Part shown: positions 43,611-57,098 of the stretch, one piece after another
Position numbering within the stretch: the stretch's first letter is position 1
Layout of the letters: each line of letters starts with the position of its first letter
Source: Neolentinus lepideus HHB14362 ss-1
Taxonomy: Eukaryota; Basidiomycota; Agaricomycetes; Gloeophyllales; Gloeophyllaceae
Assembly: GCA_001632425.1 (NCBI GenBank)
Contig: KV425589.1
Coordinates: 74,543 to 138,542, forward strand
Length of the DNA stretch: 64,000 nt
Direction: 5' to 3'
Program-made: the position numbers and the translations under genes
Notes under the pieces: model-generated
Database searches by the model: none
Told to the model about the DNA's origin: nothing
What the model saw: the letters and a program-made list of their open reading frames with translations, nothing else

Positions 43611-46600
43611 CTACAATTCGTCATGTCCAGACTCTGAAGGACGCGGCGTCTCTTCCGCGCTGGACGCGCTCGAAACCGAAGTAGTCTCGGACGTCCCTGC
43701 GCTCGAGCTTGTACTCGTCTTCTTCGTCCTCAACGGCACCTTTCTCCTCACCAGTCTCTGCAAGTGATCTTCCAGTTTCTTCGCTCTTGTTTTAAGGTCA
43801 GACGACTCCACCGCCGGATCCTCGTTCATCTTTACTGTCTTCTGCTTCTCGACCTTCTCATTTAGCCAAGCTTCATGCTCCTTCAGTGTCTTCTCAAGTT
43901 CATCCAGCTCCTCCTTGGAGTACTTTGAGAGGGGACCACCTTTCTCTTCCGCGGTCAGGTTTTGTCGCGCTTCCGTAAGGAAAAGGCGCGTGCTCCAGTT
44001 CCACATCTGGCTGTTGTTCAGCGCGCGAGGGAATTCTTCGATTTCCTTGTACCGGTGTACAATAGGCCGCTCCAGTGCTCTAATATCCCTTTGATTAGTT
44101 TACTGTGTGTGCGAGATGACAAGTTCGCCGACTCACTCTAACTCGCTGCGCTTTGAGATTAACTGGCTCGTTTCGGCTTCATCCGCCTTGTCCTGCAGCC
44201 ATCCGAATGATTCCTGAAGCTTTCGCTCGATGGCCTTCCTCTCGGAGTCTTTGGAGCACTTCACGAACGGAGACTCCGTGTTGCCAGTATCCTCTAGTAA
44301 ATCGCGGATGCGGTACAAGTAGCTTTCCAGCATATTCCGTGCCTCCTCCTTGCGCTGCTTGGCCTTCTCTTCATACTCGACTTCCGCCAGTCTTCACAGT
44401 ACTTCATGTCAGCTGACCGTCAACCCAACATCATGCTGATAAGTGCGACTAACCTATCACGAGCCTTGCGTTTCTCGAGTGCATTCATTGGCGCCAACGA
44501 TGGGAACCTCGTCTTTATCGTAAGTTCAATGGTCTGAGGTCCCTTCGGTGCCGCCTTCTTTTCCGAAGGAGTAGCGGATTCAGACGAAGAAGAAGAGGTA
44601 CCAGGTATTTCGAAAGGATCGGCACTTTCATTGCTTTCCGCATTCAAAGGAACCTGCTCAGACGCAGACCCGCCCCCAAACAAGCCTTTCAATTTGCCTG
44701 ATGTTGAATAAGCCGTGGCCTCTCGGTGAAGGTACCATGGCTGACATACCAGTTAAAGAGTCATCCTTGATCTCGCCGTACGCGACCGCCTCTGGGATCG
44801 ACACGAACCCGGACTCGGAGAGAGCAGCGGTGACTTTCACAACCGGCTCCAGTACTCCCATCTCCGTCAAGTTGGCCATCGCCTCATTGATACCCGTGAT
44901 ATCGACCTCAAGCAGTTCCGTCGGGAAACCCCTGATGGAATACACTTCAGTCTCTCATGGATTAAATATAGGTGGTGACATACACAGCAGGTACCCACTT
45001 ATACTCCACCTTCAATGACAGATCCTCCTTCCGCTTGAACGTTAGCGTCTTCCTGGTACCCGTCTTCGAGTTCGGTGGGAACACCGACGTGTGGATGGTA
45101 CGAGGCTTAGCGAGCTGTGTCTTGGACTCTGCGAGGTAAGAAATCTGGACGTCGAAGGGACTGATATCGGAAACCCGGATGTCTTTGGTCTTGAACTGCC
45201 TACTGAGGCTCGCGCCATGAAGAGCGGCACCTAGAACTGTGGCTTCGTCGGCATTCACATTCCACGCGAGCTTATCTCTAAACAGTGTTTTATTAGAAGG
45301 GTGATCACGCCTAGGTTTAAAGTCTGCCCTCACTCTCCAAAGGCTGCCTTAACGGCATTTTGGATCATCGGAACACGGGAACTTCCTCCTGTCATGATGA
45401 TAGACGAAATATTATTCTAGATCATGGTCGTCAGATCACTCGGCTGGGCATGATGCGAGATGTTCATACCAGAGTCAGTCCGCTCCGTACTAAGGCTTCG
45501 TGAATAGGAGCAATGAAGTGCTCCGAGAGGTCGGAACATGCTTCCTCAAAAGCTGATCGCGTGACCTTCGACCGGTAGTCAATGTCGAAGGCAAGGCTCT
45601 CAACCTGCAAAACACGTCAGCAATTGTCATATTGTCATCAATAATCCAGATACCTTACCGTCGCCATCGCCTCTGCGTTCGCACTCAAGACGGTCTTGAT
45701 GCGTTCGGCCTCCTTCCACAGTTTGGCCATGCCTCGCTTGTCACGGGTAATATCCCTCTTGTGTTTGTTTTGAAAGTCCGCCGCGAGTATATCCCTCAAA
45801 CGACGGTTGAGCTCCGTCCCTCCGGTCATTCTATCGTATCCTACAGCGAGGACAGTAATTTGGGTGCTGTCCTTGGAAGTAGAAGCCTTCGCGTCGCTAG
45901 CGCCCGTGCCAAAAGAGACGACAGTAGCCCGGATGGAGGACGCACCGGCATCGAATATGATGTGGTGTTCGGGACTGGGAAATGTACGAGTCATCGCATA
46001 GTTGACAGCCGTAGCTGTACCATCGTTGATCAGTGCGATGGTCCTGAGGCCAGCAATTTCTATCGCATCCACCACGGCATCTTTCTCGAATTGTGTGTAG
46101 AATGGTGGTACGGTCACGATGACATCTTGCACCTTCTCGTCGGCAACAGCCTCAGCCAATTCCTTGACGTATGCAAATTGCATGGCAATAAGCTCTTCTA
46201 CACTCCATTCCGTTCCGTCGGGTCTTCGGAGTGCTGCTGTGCCTCTGACTGTCTTGACAACATCTGCAGTGGATATGCTCGCGTAGTAGGAGGTAGCGTC
46301 AGATTCAAATGGCACTCCTTGCAAGTATTTCAGCGAAGAGAAGGAGTCAGTTGGGAACCTTGCAGCCTATATAGGGGATCATGGACCAGTCTAAACATCT
46401 GGCGGAAGAACATACAATGTTAAAAGCGTCAGAACCAAACAGTCGATCATTTCGTTTCCACCCCACCGAAGCCTGAATCTTGCGCTTGGAGTCCTTGTTC
46501 AAAAGGACATCGAAAGGCACACCAGGCTTCATTAATGAAGCCTTGATCCATTCTGTGCCATAGTCAATGGCAAGTACGGAAGCAAGTACCTTCTCCGAAA

Positions 46601-46652
46601 CGAAGCCCAGGAGAAGAAGTGAAGCTAGCAAGAGTCGGTAGAGACAGTGCAT
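43611..46652 (-). CDS. LHS1: ER lumenal Hsp70-family chaperone Lhs1/GRP170
   Basis: Lhs1 is the large Hsp70 of the ER lumen. It acts as nucleotide exchange factor for Kar2/BiP and helps translocation and folding. The start at 46652 gives a signal peptide (MHCLYRLLLASLLLLGFVS) followed directly by the ATPase opening VLAIDYGTEWIKASL. Later blocks include DVIVTVPPFY, ALINDGTATAVNYA, the HIIFDAGASSIRATVV phosphate-2 region and FAVGYDRMTGGTELNRRL. The substrate-binding half holds long Glu/Lys-rich helices (WLNEKVEKQ, LEDHLQRLVRRK). The protein ends SGHDEL, a textbook ER-retention signal. Around ten short introns. Possible UPR-type promoter boxes lie about 110-145 bp upstream. Confidence 0.93.
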
Positions 46653-46762
46653 TTTGGGGATATGCCGCAAATATTAGAACATCTGGCAGCCCAAGTAGAG
46701 GAGAGTTTTCCGCGTCGAGGTCGTAAGGCCAGCAGTTACTTGCACTGCTCAATCGAAAGTTA

Positions 46763-46798
46763 CACGTCGCCGATCACGTGTACCACTTACGCCACGTG
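46763..46798 (-). promoter_or_regulatory. Candidate stress-response boxes upstream of LHS1
   Basis: Two CACGTG palindromes (46775-46780 and 46793-46798, the latter inside gccacgtggc) and one GACGTG on the LHS1 strand (46763-46768) cluster within 36 bp, 111-146 bp upstream of the LHS1 start. GACGTG/CACGTG cores are recognised by bZIP factors of the Hac1/Cib1 type and by bHLH proteins. LHS1 is a known unfolded-protein-response target in yeast. Binding here is inference. Confidence 0.4.
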
Positions 46799-47430
46799 GC
46801 ATCACATCCGTCACCGACATGTCACAGTTGTGGCCGCAGTGCATCACGCTCACAACCAAGTCGTCGTCGAATGTCTTCTGGACGGTGCTCGCCTTTCTTT
46901 ATATCCAGCATGGTCTACAAGCACACCTCGATCTCTAGGAATCTGCGAGCGGAGCTCATCTTCCACAGCTGATGTTTTCTTTGAGCATGCATATGCAATG
47001 CGACGTCTAGTCAAGCAAGGAGACTTTAGCGAGAAGACCCCTGGAATTCCGTAAAGACTAATTGGTGGTTTATCTCTGGCTCGGGTCGGCTCAAGCTTGG
47101 TCTCAGTATTTCTGACTTCTTCCCTGCCTCAACGCGGCAGGCTCACTGAACTCTGCGAAACGGACATGTTGCCACTTCGCTCCCCGACGCCACGGCTTTT
47201 GGCGGACGGTGTGCGGCAACATATGATCGCTTCTCTTTGGCGGGGTATTGATGAATGATTGCATGCCTTGGTACAGTCTTACGTGCAGAACCTGAATTTC
47301 CTCGGTCGCGGTGGAGTGTCGCAGAAGCTCGCCGCGAACGGAAGGAGTGTATGTCCGCACTACCACACTACCATCAAACGGTTCTGCGTTCACCAGTGCG
47401 CATATTATCTATAGCATCGCCCCGGCGCGG

Positions 47431-47436
47431 TATATA
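47431..47436 (+). promoter_or_regulatory. TATA box of the hidden small gene
   Basis: TATATA directly after a GC-rich stretch (ccccggcgcgg), 162 bp upstream of the ATG at 47598. The position leaves a plausible 5' UTR of about 130 nt. Supports the small plus-strand gene that follows. Confidence 0.4.
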
Positions 47437-47597
47437 CAGGTGCACATTTTGATGCGCATACTCAAACTTCTCCCTTGATTTTCTTTCTTTGGTCCTATTG
47501 GGCTGTGTTTACGCCGTGCAGCGACAGCACTAAGACGCTCGACGCCTCTTAACTCAGCAGATAGTTGCTCTCTTTTTGCGCCCTCCGACCTTTTGTC

Positions 47598-48001
47598 ATG
47601 ATCAGGATTCTTAAAAATTCGATGTACTCCTTTGAGAGATCCCGCAAGAGGTGAGTCCGTTTGCGATCGCGTTCGACGCTATATTGTTCACCTTCCCCCT
47701 CTCTCAGAACCCCTCACGAGTATATTGAACTCGACGACAACGCTAGCAGCGTATCGCCACTCATGGGATCTAAAGTGAGTCTATCATCCGCTGAGAGCTA
47801 GTGCAGTGACTGATGATCGGATTAGTCCCACTTTGGCGGAAGGTGAATAGCGGAGCTTAGGACTCGATCAAAATATTGATTTCTCGTAGATCTCGATCGC
47901 GACCAGCTCATGTATGGAAGAGGGGGCTGTCAGTCTTCCGCAAATTATCACTTCTGACCATAGAGACGGCTGGAATCCAGTCACCCTTCTGGTTCCCATG
48001 A
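47598..48001 (+). CDS. Small four-exon protein, 82 aa, function unknown
   Basis: Too broken by introns to show as a single open frame. Exons 47598-47650, 47708-47774, 47826-47842 and 47890-48001 join with phases 2, 0, 2 and sum to exactly 83 codons including the stop. The introns are 57, 51 and 47 nt; the first two have GTGAGT donors, the third GTGAAT, and all acceptors are YAG. The N-terminal half reads MIRILKNSMYSFERSRKR, then HEYIELDDNASSVSPLMG. The second half is basic (RSRSRPAHVWKRGLSVFRK) and ends SPFWFP. No signal peptide, membrane segment or CaaX box. If the third intron is not removed, the protein stops after 46 residues at 47846. No family recognised. Confidence 0.5.
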
Positions 48002-48242
48002 AGTATAACTCATCGACCTCTTACGAACACTACAATTCCACCATCACAACTCGACTTCTACTGGCCTGTAATCTCTTGCATCTCGGAATATGAGCGTGTA
48101 TTCGGGACGAATCCATTGATGATCAATGTCTATGTTATTACAACTTTCCTTGCTTCTCTCATTGTACTAATAGAATACAGGAATGCTTTTACACTAATAT
48201 TGCCTCGTTTCTGTACACTTCTCCACGTCCCAACATGGTAAT

Positions 48243-49719
<1,477 letters not shown>

Positions 49720-49797
49720 GTTGCAGAAGTTTTACGTCTGGTTGGGGAATGTGAGTGCTGTTGGGGGAGCGACGAATGACAGACGCGTCGGCGGACT

Positions 49798-49803
49798 TAT
49801 ATA
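49798..49803 (-). promoter_or_regulatory. TATA box of GAPDH
   Basis: TATATA on both strands (CTATATAAG read on the minus strand), 79 bp upstream of the GAPDH start codon, a suitable distance for a core promoter in this strongly expressed gene. Confidence 0.6.
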
Positions 49804-50687
49804 GGAGCTAGATTATCTTTGATCGGAGACTGGTGGTGCCTTTCCCACGGTCGCCGATGGCAATAAGCGCTTATTACCGCTTTCGAACACGAGCCTCGAC
49901 TTTCTAGGGTGGTCTACATCATACTTAGTGCAACCTTCTGTGGTCTGGCTATCGCAAAGGCCAGAGTGCAGCAGCAACACTGAGCAGATGGATCCTTCTG
50001 ACATTCAAATCGGTGTTCCAGCTCGACATCGAGCGTGTCCGGACTTCGGTACGGCTGCGGCGATATTACATGACTAGATGCGACACTGTCACCCCGCAGG
50101 GGACAACGCCGAGCAGTACTTCTGATTAAGTCCGATGTGGATGAGTGAACACATAATGTTCGGTGGGATGCCATGTGAGGAATACTCGCTCACCCTAATC
50201 TCTTTGTCAGTGAGAGCGACCGACGGATCACTGCGGCCGCTTCTCCAACCGATATATCCAAAGGGTTTTTTTCGTGTCATCCTATGGATCCGCCACAAAC
50301 TCGACCCACGGTCAATTACCAACTACAATTGAGCTCTAGAAGGGGACTGTGAATAATGTAATGCTAGAAATAATACAGAGCAGTGCTACTAGATACATCG
50401 GAGATTAACGAGACATGGTTCACAAGCCAATAGTACGCATCCTGCGAGAGGCACGTGCATGTAGAGTATTTATGTGTTTGGGTCCATATGAGCATCGAGC
50501 CGAACCCAGGTCCGAAGATCCAAATGCAATCAAATACCCTGGATGGAGAGCCTCACTCCTTGGTGGAGCCATCCTCATCTGCATGCTGTCCGGACTCCTG
50601 AACCGAAGTCGGTTTGGATGCATACCTCGGCAGCGATTCTACTGGCTTTGCCAGAAGGAAGCCTGCACATCCAATGAACGTTCAACG
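49804..50687. other. Intergenic region upstream of GAPDH
   Basis: About 880 bases. Short open frames only, with no splice-consistent exon chain. Expected to hold the GAPDH upstream regulatory region and the 3' UTR of the membrane-protein gene to the right. Confidence 0.5.
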
Positions 50688-51591
50688 TCAATAAGCCCCT
50701 CTATGTACAAAACAACCGATCGACGCACCCTTTAACGCGGCCTTCTTTTCGCCCTGTCTCCCAAAGCCAAAGCCAGGTCTCGTGGCGAGAACCTCTTCAG
50801 GACTCATTGGTCTGTCCGATCCTGTGAAAACGCCAGACATGAACGGCTGGTTCGAGCTCATCAGCCCAGCAACGGGAGGAGGGAGGACATCCTTGGCGCG
50901 TTCCTTCCAAGCTGTCAAGGAACGCTTTGGCTTGACGGAAGCGCGCCAAATGAGGCCGACGACGACATTTAAGCATCCGATCGAGAATAGGAAGAATGCG
51001 GAGACCAGAGAAAAGTCGTCGACGTGGTGTGACAGAACGGCAGCACCAATGCTATTGCATGTTTACTTAGGACTGAGAAGAGGATTTCAACCATTCAGAC
51101 GTACAGGCACTGGATAACACCCAAAGCTCCTACACCGAACTTACTACCCAAGATAGGGAAGTATGTATCGAAGAGCTTCATCGGCCAGCCAAGTTCGGAC
51201 ATAATCAGGACGATCACTTGGAAAATGATGAGCAGTCGGTTCACAACCGCGAAAGCCGGTCCTGCGGGTTGATTAGGAACTGTGCTTCCGCTAGAAACAG
51301 GTCAGCGGTGCCACATGTCTTGACGCCGAGGTCCTCACTCGAAATAGTCGCAGTCCAGCATATCTGACGCATACGTGGCATTTGTCTTCTTAGCGGCGAT
51401 GGATGCGTCGACTGCTTCCACATCGTGGACCATGGTGAAGATACTGCTACCAAAGAGCAGGAGCAGAGCAATGATGCTCAGGACGCGGACAATATTCAGA
51501 CCAATAAATACATCTGGAAGTGTATCGCATGTCAGAACATAGAATCAACCTTGCTTAAAAAATACGACTCACAAGCTCGTGGTGGCAACAT
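50688..51591 (-). CDS. Four-TM fungal membrane protein (DUF7598-like)
   Basis: Exons spliced in phase start MLPPRA at 51591. The protein continues VFIGLNIVRVLSIIALLLLF (TM1), then a lumenal or extracellular loop with KKTNATYASDMLDCDYF (one N-glycosylation site). TM2 is VNRLLIIFQVIVLIM and is followed by SELGWPMKLFDTYFPILG. TM3 is FGVGALGVIQCLY and TM4 is SAFFLFSIGCLNVVVGLIW. The tail is cytosolic and Pro/Gly-rich, ending SIGCFVHRGAY. The SELGWP...FFP-type loop recalls a fungal four-TM family annotated DUF7598; this is from memory. Function unknown. Four short introns. Confidence 0.7.
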
Positions 51592-52842
51592 GTTCGTTTC
51601 TCGACGTTTAGTAGACGCTACCAGCGGGCGAGGAAAATACAAGAAAAACTTTAGAGCTCAAGAAATAAAGGATCGTGATCAGCAGGTGTTCCTGCACCAG
51701 CTGAAAGGCTGTCGTGAAAGGCTGGAAGATAAAGGGAGCCTGGAGAAAGCTCGCCCGCGATACTAAGTGGCGAAGGGCAAAGTCGGTGAGTGGTTGGGAG
51801 AAAAACGTGTCGGTCACCTTCACGTTTTTTTATAATTGACCCAACACGTAAACTGGGACCCATTGTGTTTGGCATGTCACTGTCTGTAGCCAGGCGACAA
51901 TGAACTGTATACAGTGCATTGTTGTTTGAGAACAAAGGGAACAGTGAGCGCCCTTGTACAGAGTGGCTCATTTGTGCTAAATTCGGGAAGGAGGCGCTTG
52001 CGCGGTAATTGCCGACACAGCCCCACTCGCGTGAGTATTGTCCTCCCATTCTGCTTCGTCCAGTGCACGAGCTCGATGAGAAACGGATAAAGCGATAGAC
52101 GCAGTCTATCCTGCGAGGGAGGTCAGTCTCACCAGCCGCGCCATCCAAGTGGCTCATACATATAACCGGCGCAGGTCACGGCGTTGTATATATATAAGAC
52201 CGTCAGTCATAACGATGTACAGTTATTCCAATTCTTCAAGACTTCATATGTAACAGCTTCAAGCCTTATATCATGCGTCAGTGCAGGATTGAGCAAAGGA
52301 TGCGGAGGGAGGACTTGGGATGGCGACTGAAATTCCACTATATCACAGTACCTCTCTCTCGTCAATCAGTCCTGATTGGAGCAGAGTCAATACTTGTGGA
52401 CACCGAGGACGAAACCAGTTTTGTTGATCTCTGCTTTAGCTAACGAGAAATCTTGTGCAAACAAAGTGGGAATAATACAATTCACCCAGTGACCCTGAAC
52501 CGTCGCCGAATTCTGTCTAGCGATAGAGGTAGCTAAGCAGGCACAACAAAAGAGAAGAGATATAACCAAGGATGGTAGGTCCCTAGGCCTGACTCAATTG
52601 ACAGTGCTGATGATGATGATCCCGAACATCCCAAGTCCAACAGCATCAACCCATTCTTTATCAGCGAATGTAAACTCCACTTCCTGCGCTTGAACCCAGT
52701 CTTTGCATCCTCTTTCCGCGCGGGATAAGCGGCAAAGTGCTAGGTACACCGAAAGAGGAGTCAGATAGAAGAATACGAAGTCCATCTGTCCATTTCGCAT
52801 TCATCAGAGACTCTTGCGTACAGGGGTATCTCATGGTTTACC
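51592..52842. other. Gene-poor stretch with one weak membrane-type frame
   Basis: No confident gene. A minus-strand ATG frame at 52594-52800 (68 codons) starts MRNGQMDFVFFYLTPLSVYL, contains a hydrophobic start and a hydrophobic end (GLGMFGIIIISTV), and could be an exon. A second minus-strand frame at 52387-52569 begins with a hydrophobic run. I could not join them with convincing splice sites. Confidence 0.35.
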
Positions 52843-53902
52843 ATGGTGTCTACAGGGTTTCCCCCTTACTTGGACCACAGCAAGCCACACTTTCAGGACT
52901 CGCCGATAGCCTCTTGTCTCGTTTATCACCGCGAACAGGTTACCTGCAGCGCAAATCATCATGAAGTGCAACAGACCTTGACCAAACGACTCCTAGCAAA
53001 TAATGGTCTCGAGATCGAGGAATACTATTTGTGTCGTATACGTGTCCAACTCAGCGTTTGCGTATTGGTCTCGACGCTACGACTAACATTATCAGCGAGG
53101 GGTGCATCGATGCAGGCTGGACATCGCGATTTCGGACACCAGGTGAGCTCTCCATATCACATCAAGCAACGGAAGCTCCCCAGCATAGACAGTGGTTTCT
53201 TCATATTCCCAGAAGTCCGTTGCGGATATAGTGATTCTAGAGGCAGGAATGACCTCCAGTTGCTCCACTATGGTCTAGTCTGGCTTTCCGCCTGCCTGAA
53301 GATCGATGGAGAGACGATCATCTTGGAGAAGCGGGGGCATGTCAAGTGTAGCAGAAGGCCATCAGCAGATTGCCATGGTCGAAAATACGCAGGAGGGCCA
53401 TTCTTGGACCTTCCTTCCACGCAGGCAAGTCGTTGGATCTCTTCGGAGTTATCACGGTCGCTTGTATATTATGACTTCAGAGATGTTCAGATAGACCAGC
53501 ACGGTCAGTAAACTTCCTGTATGTTTGAACAATATTCACCCATTGGTAGTCCAATGTCTCGCAGTAACTCCCCTTGTTTCTAGATTGTATATCCTCAACA
53601 GAGCAGATCACCCTTGCACGGCGATCATGGGAAAAGGTTCGGCATCTGTCATATCCTCAACTAGAACGACCGAAGGTCGTTGTTAGATGGATAGGCATTC
53701 TGGATTCCAAGGACCAGATATGTATAATCGCAGCGGCGATATCGACGGTGACACCTCATGAGGGCTCACATGATGAGCGTCCGAACCGGCGGGTCTTTCG
53801 TCGACCAAACGAATGATTTGGAAGGAGCACTTCGACACGAGTTTGTCGGCGAACGCTCGTGAGTGGTTGGATCCTGTTATTGACAATTTAGAGCGTCAGT
53901 AA
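52843..53902 (+). pseudogene. Probable decayed protein-coding gene, family unknown
   Basis: An open frame of 222 codons (52843-53511) would pass through a normal-looking intron (53503-53565, GTCAGT to CGCAG) into VTPLVSRLYILNRADHPCTAIMG. It then stays in one frame to the end at 53902, passing IWKEHFDTSL, then NAREWLDPVIDNLERQ. That last part reads like a genuine protein C terminus. The frame is interrupted by in-frame stops near 53684, 53759, 53771 and 53774, too closely spaced to be removed by ordinary introns in that frame. An alternative reading splices out 53731-53786 (56 nt) and uses another frame upstream. Either a gene eroded by point mutations or a spliced gene I misassembled. No domain recognised. 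Confidence 0.35.
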
Positions 53903-56386
53903 AATACTGCATTTGCATTTGTGTAGTCCTGTGACTATGCGTAGACGGAGCATCCGTCATGAGGTCGTGACACTGACTTCATCTGAAGGTCATCCAATTA
54001 TCCATGATGCATCACGATGCATCGTTTTAAACTCCATCAATGGGGACATGTTACTTCATTCCTCTTCGACTGAGAGCACCGAGAAGCCCGTAAGAGTATG
54101 TTGGCTTTGATCGCTATGTAGCAGTTTGAGTGGTGTTCCCTAGCAAGGCATGTCAGTTCCGGACAGTGCAGATTGACGGAATACCAAGTGACTGTGCAGT
54201 GTCCACGTCCCCAGCCTCACTATGATGGTTGACGGTGGCATGCACCCTCGGGCGACCTCAGCAGCCATTGCCTCATACTCCCGCATATCCGGTCACGCTG
54301 CCTGCACGGCACGCAGTTTCGATAAATCGACATTCATATTTTATAACAAGTCTTCCGCTGGTCTTTCGACGTCTGCGTGTGTTCCGTTGTACAAGCAGGC
54401 CTTACCCGCTCAGATTCCTCCCGCGAATACAAGCAATAAATAGCTGAATAATCCGAAGCTAAGATACCTTGCACGGAATCTGCACATTCTCAGGACGTTC
54501 GTGCCTGGGACCGAATATTCCCTTTCATGGCTGGAATCAGTCGTACGGTGGGTCATACAATTATGAGTAGCTCAGGATCCAGGTCCAAGAAGTTTGATGA
54601 TAGTCTAATTCTTGGCCAATGTCTCCCCAATTCGACAACATCGGACGTAGATCTTGGACGAGGCTCCTATATAATTTCTAAGGGACAGAAAGCCAAAGTG
54701 ACGCGAAGAATTCGCTTTAATAAATGTCACAGGTCAATACCAGCTACAGATATGTCGATCATACTAAATTATAGGATAGGCACGCACATGCTACTCGCTC
54801 ACGGAAAGCCCGAACCGAAGTCGCAATTCTACTGCAATGCGCACCCGAGCATTGCACAAGATCTGCCATCACTGGTAAAGGACTTGTGTACAACGAGGGG
54901 AAGTATCTCGCACTTCATGCAACCTCGTCCTTGGAAAGAGGGCACGACCGGCTCAGCCCGTACGCAAAGCTGGTAACCGGTGATTAGGGTGGCGCATCTC
55001 GGGTTAATAAAAGGCAGAAAAATTGGCCGCCACAAGAAATAGATGATGTTTCGTTGAAGGTGTAATGTTGCGTACCAGAAATAGTCTAGCTCGCCGCCGG
55101 CGCCGCGGATCTGAGAGAGCGCTGTCAGGTGCGCCAGGGCTCGGGCTCTCCGTGAGTTGCCACTCTCTTGGTGACAACCAATGGCAACGCATAGCAATTA
55201 GTGACAGGAGTGTGTGTAGCTTTCTTCTGCGTTTGTTTGTCATGAGATCAATCCAGTTAGCAATTCAGTACTCTGTCCCCGCAATCAGATGTCTTGAGTA
55301 CTTGTTGGGACGCCATGTGCAACCTTAGCATTGCCTAGTCCATGCATCATGTGCAGTGAAGTAACTTTGATAGAGTTGCTGAACGTACCGCAAAGCCAAG
55401 CAAGGAGTAGTACCGAAAACTTAAAAGCGTTAGATACCACTGTCAGAGAATTAATTGAAAAGTGACCGCCATCCCAGTTTGGAATCCCCAGGAAGCCAAG
55501 ATTCTATCATGACGAGCAATAAGGCATACTTCCACGTACCAGATGGGGAAGGGCTTCTCGCTTTCCTCGCTCAACTGACCGTAGGTGACGTCCCGACGAA
55601 CAGCCAGTGTGACATCGGATATCTGTCGACAACCAGTTAAGGGCACCGCGAAACCACTCAGCGACGCTCTCTGAGCAGTGAGCACAGCAGGGCACGGTGC
55701 GATCTCGCCTTCAGCGTGGATTACGGGTATATATGTTTCCTCTGCGCGCAGACTGACATCGATGGAGGCAGTGACCGCGACGACGGTAATCAAACGATCG
55801 CAGGAATGACTGACTTACGCGTTCGTGTAGCATGAGATATGACTTACTGCTTAGGTAGGAGAGTTTACACGGCGCTTCCGATATGATCGAAAGTCGTTGA
55901 AAGCGATGCTGCGGGAGGGAGACGCCGGAACGAGAGAAAGTGTGGGTGATTACTGGGTATTGCCGCCACTATTCGCGAGCATGCTGGGAGATTGAGGGGC
56001 AAGAAATTTCAGCATTCGGCGTGTATTTTACAACCATATTTCGGTAGATAGGGCCGACAGACATGAGAGTACATACGCTGGGCATGTGCAGTCGAGGACA
56101 GGGTTTATAACGCCCTGAGGAACGTTGGCGGACCGGCTAATCCCGACACAGCCTCCGCGTGTGGTCCAGACCGCTGTCAATTGGAATCACATCCTGTCGA
56201 CTCCATTAGGCAACTGTGGCAAATTGTCAGCTTTTACTCATCCACGACTGCAGCCTATCATCGCCGTCGGGGACTGGATAAACTCGAATAGAATGACTCG
56301 GGCAAGACTTTGGGCTGACATACGAGTATTGGACGACAAGGAAAGGGCAGAAAGCAGTGATCATCGGGGTGTGTCATGATGACATG
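53903..56386. other. Gene-poor stretch with unsupported frames
   Basis: About 2.5 kb without a confident gene. An ATG frame of 149 codons at 54527-54976 (+) has no recognisable features. A minus-strand frame at 55443-55793 has protein-like composition (QISDVTLAVRRDVTYGQL, EESEKPFPIW) and could splice onward near 55440 into a hydrophobic segment, but it lacks an ATG and a fixed upstream exon. Both are left as leads only. Confidence 0.4.
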
Positions 56387-56620
56387 AGTCAGAGCAGCGT
56401 GCCCCATCCAAGCCTTCCGCTGCTGCGTGTTGTCAGTTGCCGCTCGGAACATCTTATTCCTGCCTTATAACTAGCGGCTGGTGGCAGTACTCGCCCCAGT
56501 TCCTGCCACGATCGACCCTTCATTTTGCTTCCTCGCTCAAGCACTCGCCTTATCCATCGCCCTCCATTCCTCCAGGCCTGGATCCTCGATACGGCTCGTG
56601 ACGCACCCTCCTGCATCGTG

Positions 56621-56628
56621 TATATATA
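56621..56628 (+). promoter_or_regulatory. TATA-like element upstream of the Ser/Pro-rich gene
   Basis: TATATATA after a pyrimidine-rich stretch, about 470 bp upstream of the first ATG (57099). The following sequence is pyrimidine-rich and contains no ATG, as in a long 5' leader. Confidence 0.3.
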
Positions 56629-57098
56629 ATTGGCACCGAGCGAAGACCTACTTTCTTTGTCTTCTGTTGTATTTCTGGATCGAACACTTTGCTGTCCTTC
56701 CCGAGATTACAAGCAGTGAAATCCATTGTTCTGGCGTTCACAGCTATCAGTCGCATCAAAGCTGCCGTGCGTCCAGACCGTATTTGATCCAGTCAAATCT
56801 CATCGGAGTCATTTCCTGCAAATCAATCTGGTTCCTATCTGCTCTTGTTAGTCTATTGTCAGCGTCAGGTACACCACCTGGTCACCACTCATCAAGCCTA
56901 ACTCAACTATAATTGTCCATCGCAGCGTTCCCCACTTCTTGCTGCCCGGCTATAATTGTCCCGCACCCCAGCATCTCATCCTGAACTCGATTCCGCACAT
57001 CAGGAACTCTCAGCCGTTCTTTCCGCGACGATACCGCTGCTCTCACCGATACATTCTCATTCAGTTCTTGAGAAGATCGTCGACGCCTCGTTCACAGA

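Noticed and set aside
45632..46423. 263-codon plus-strand frame
   Set aside because: Antisense to the ATPase domain of LHS1, which has unmistakable Hsp70 motifs.
54527..54976. 149-codon ATG frame (+)
   Set aside because: No domain, signal or conserved-looking block; embedded in gene-poor DNA and plausible by chance.
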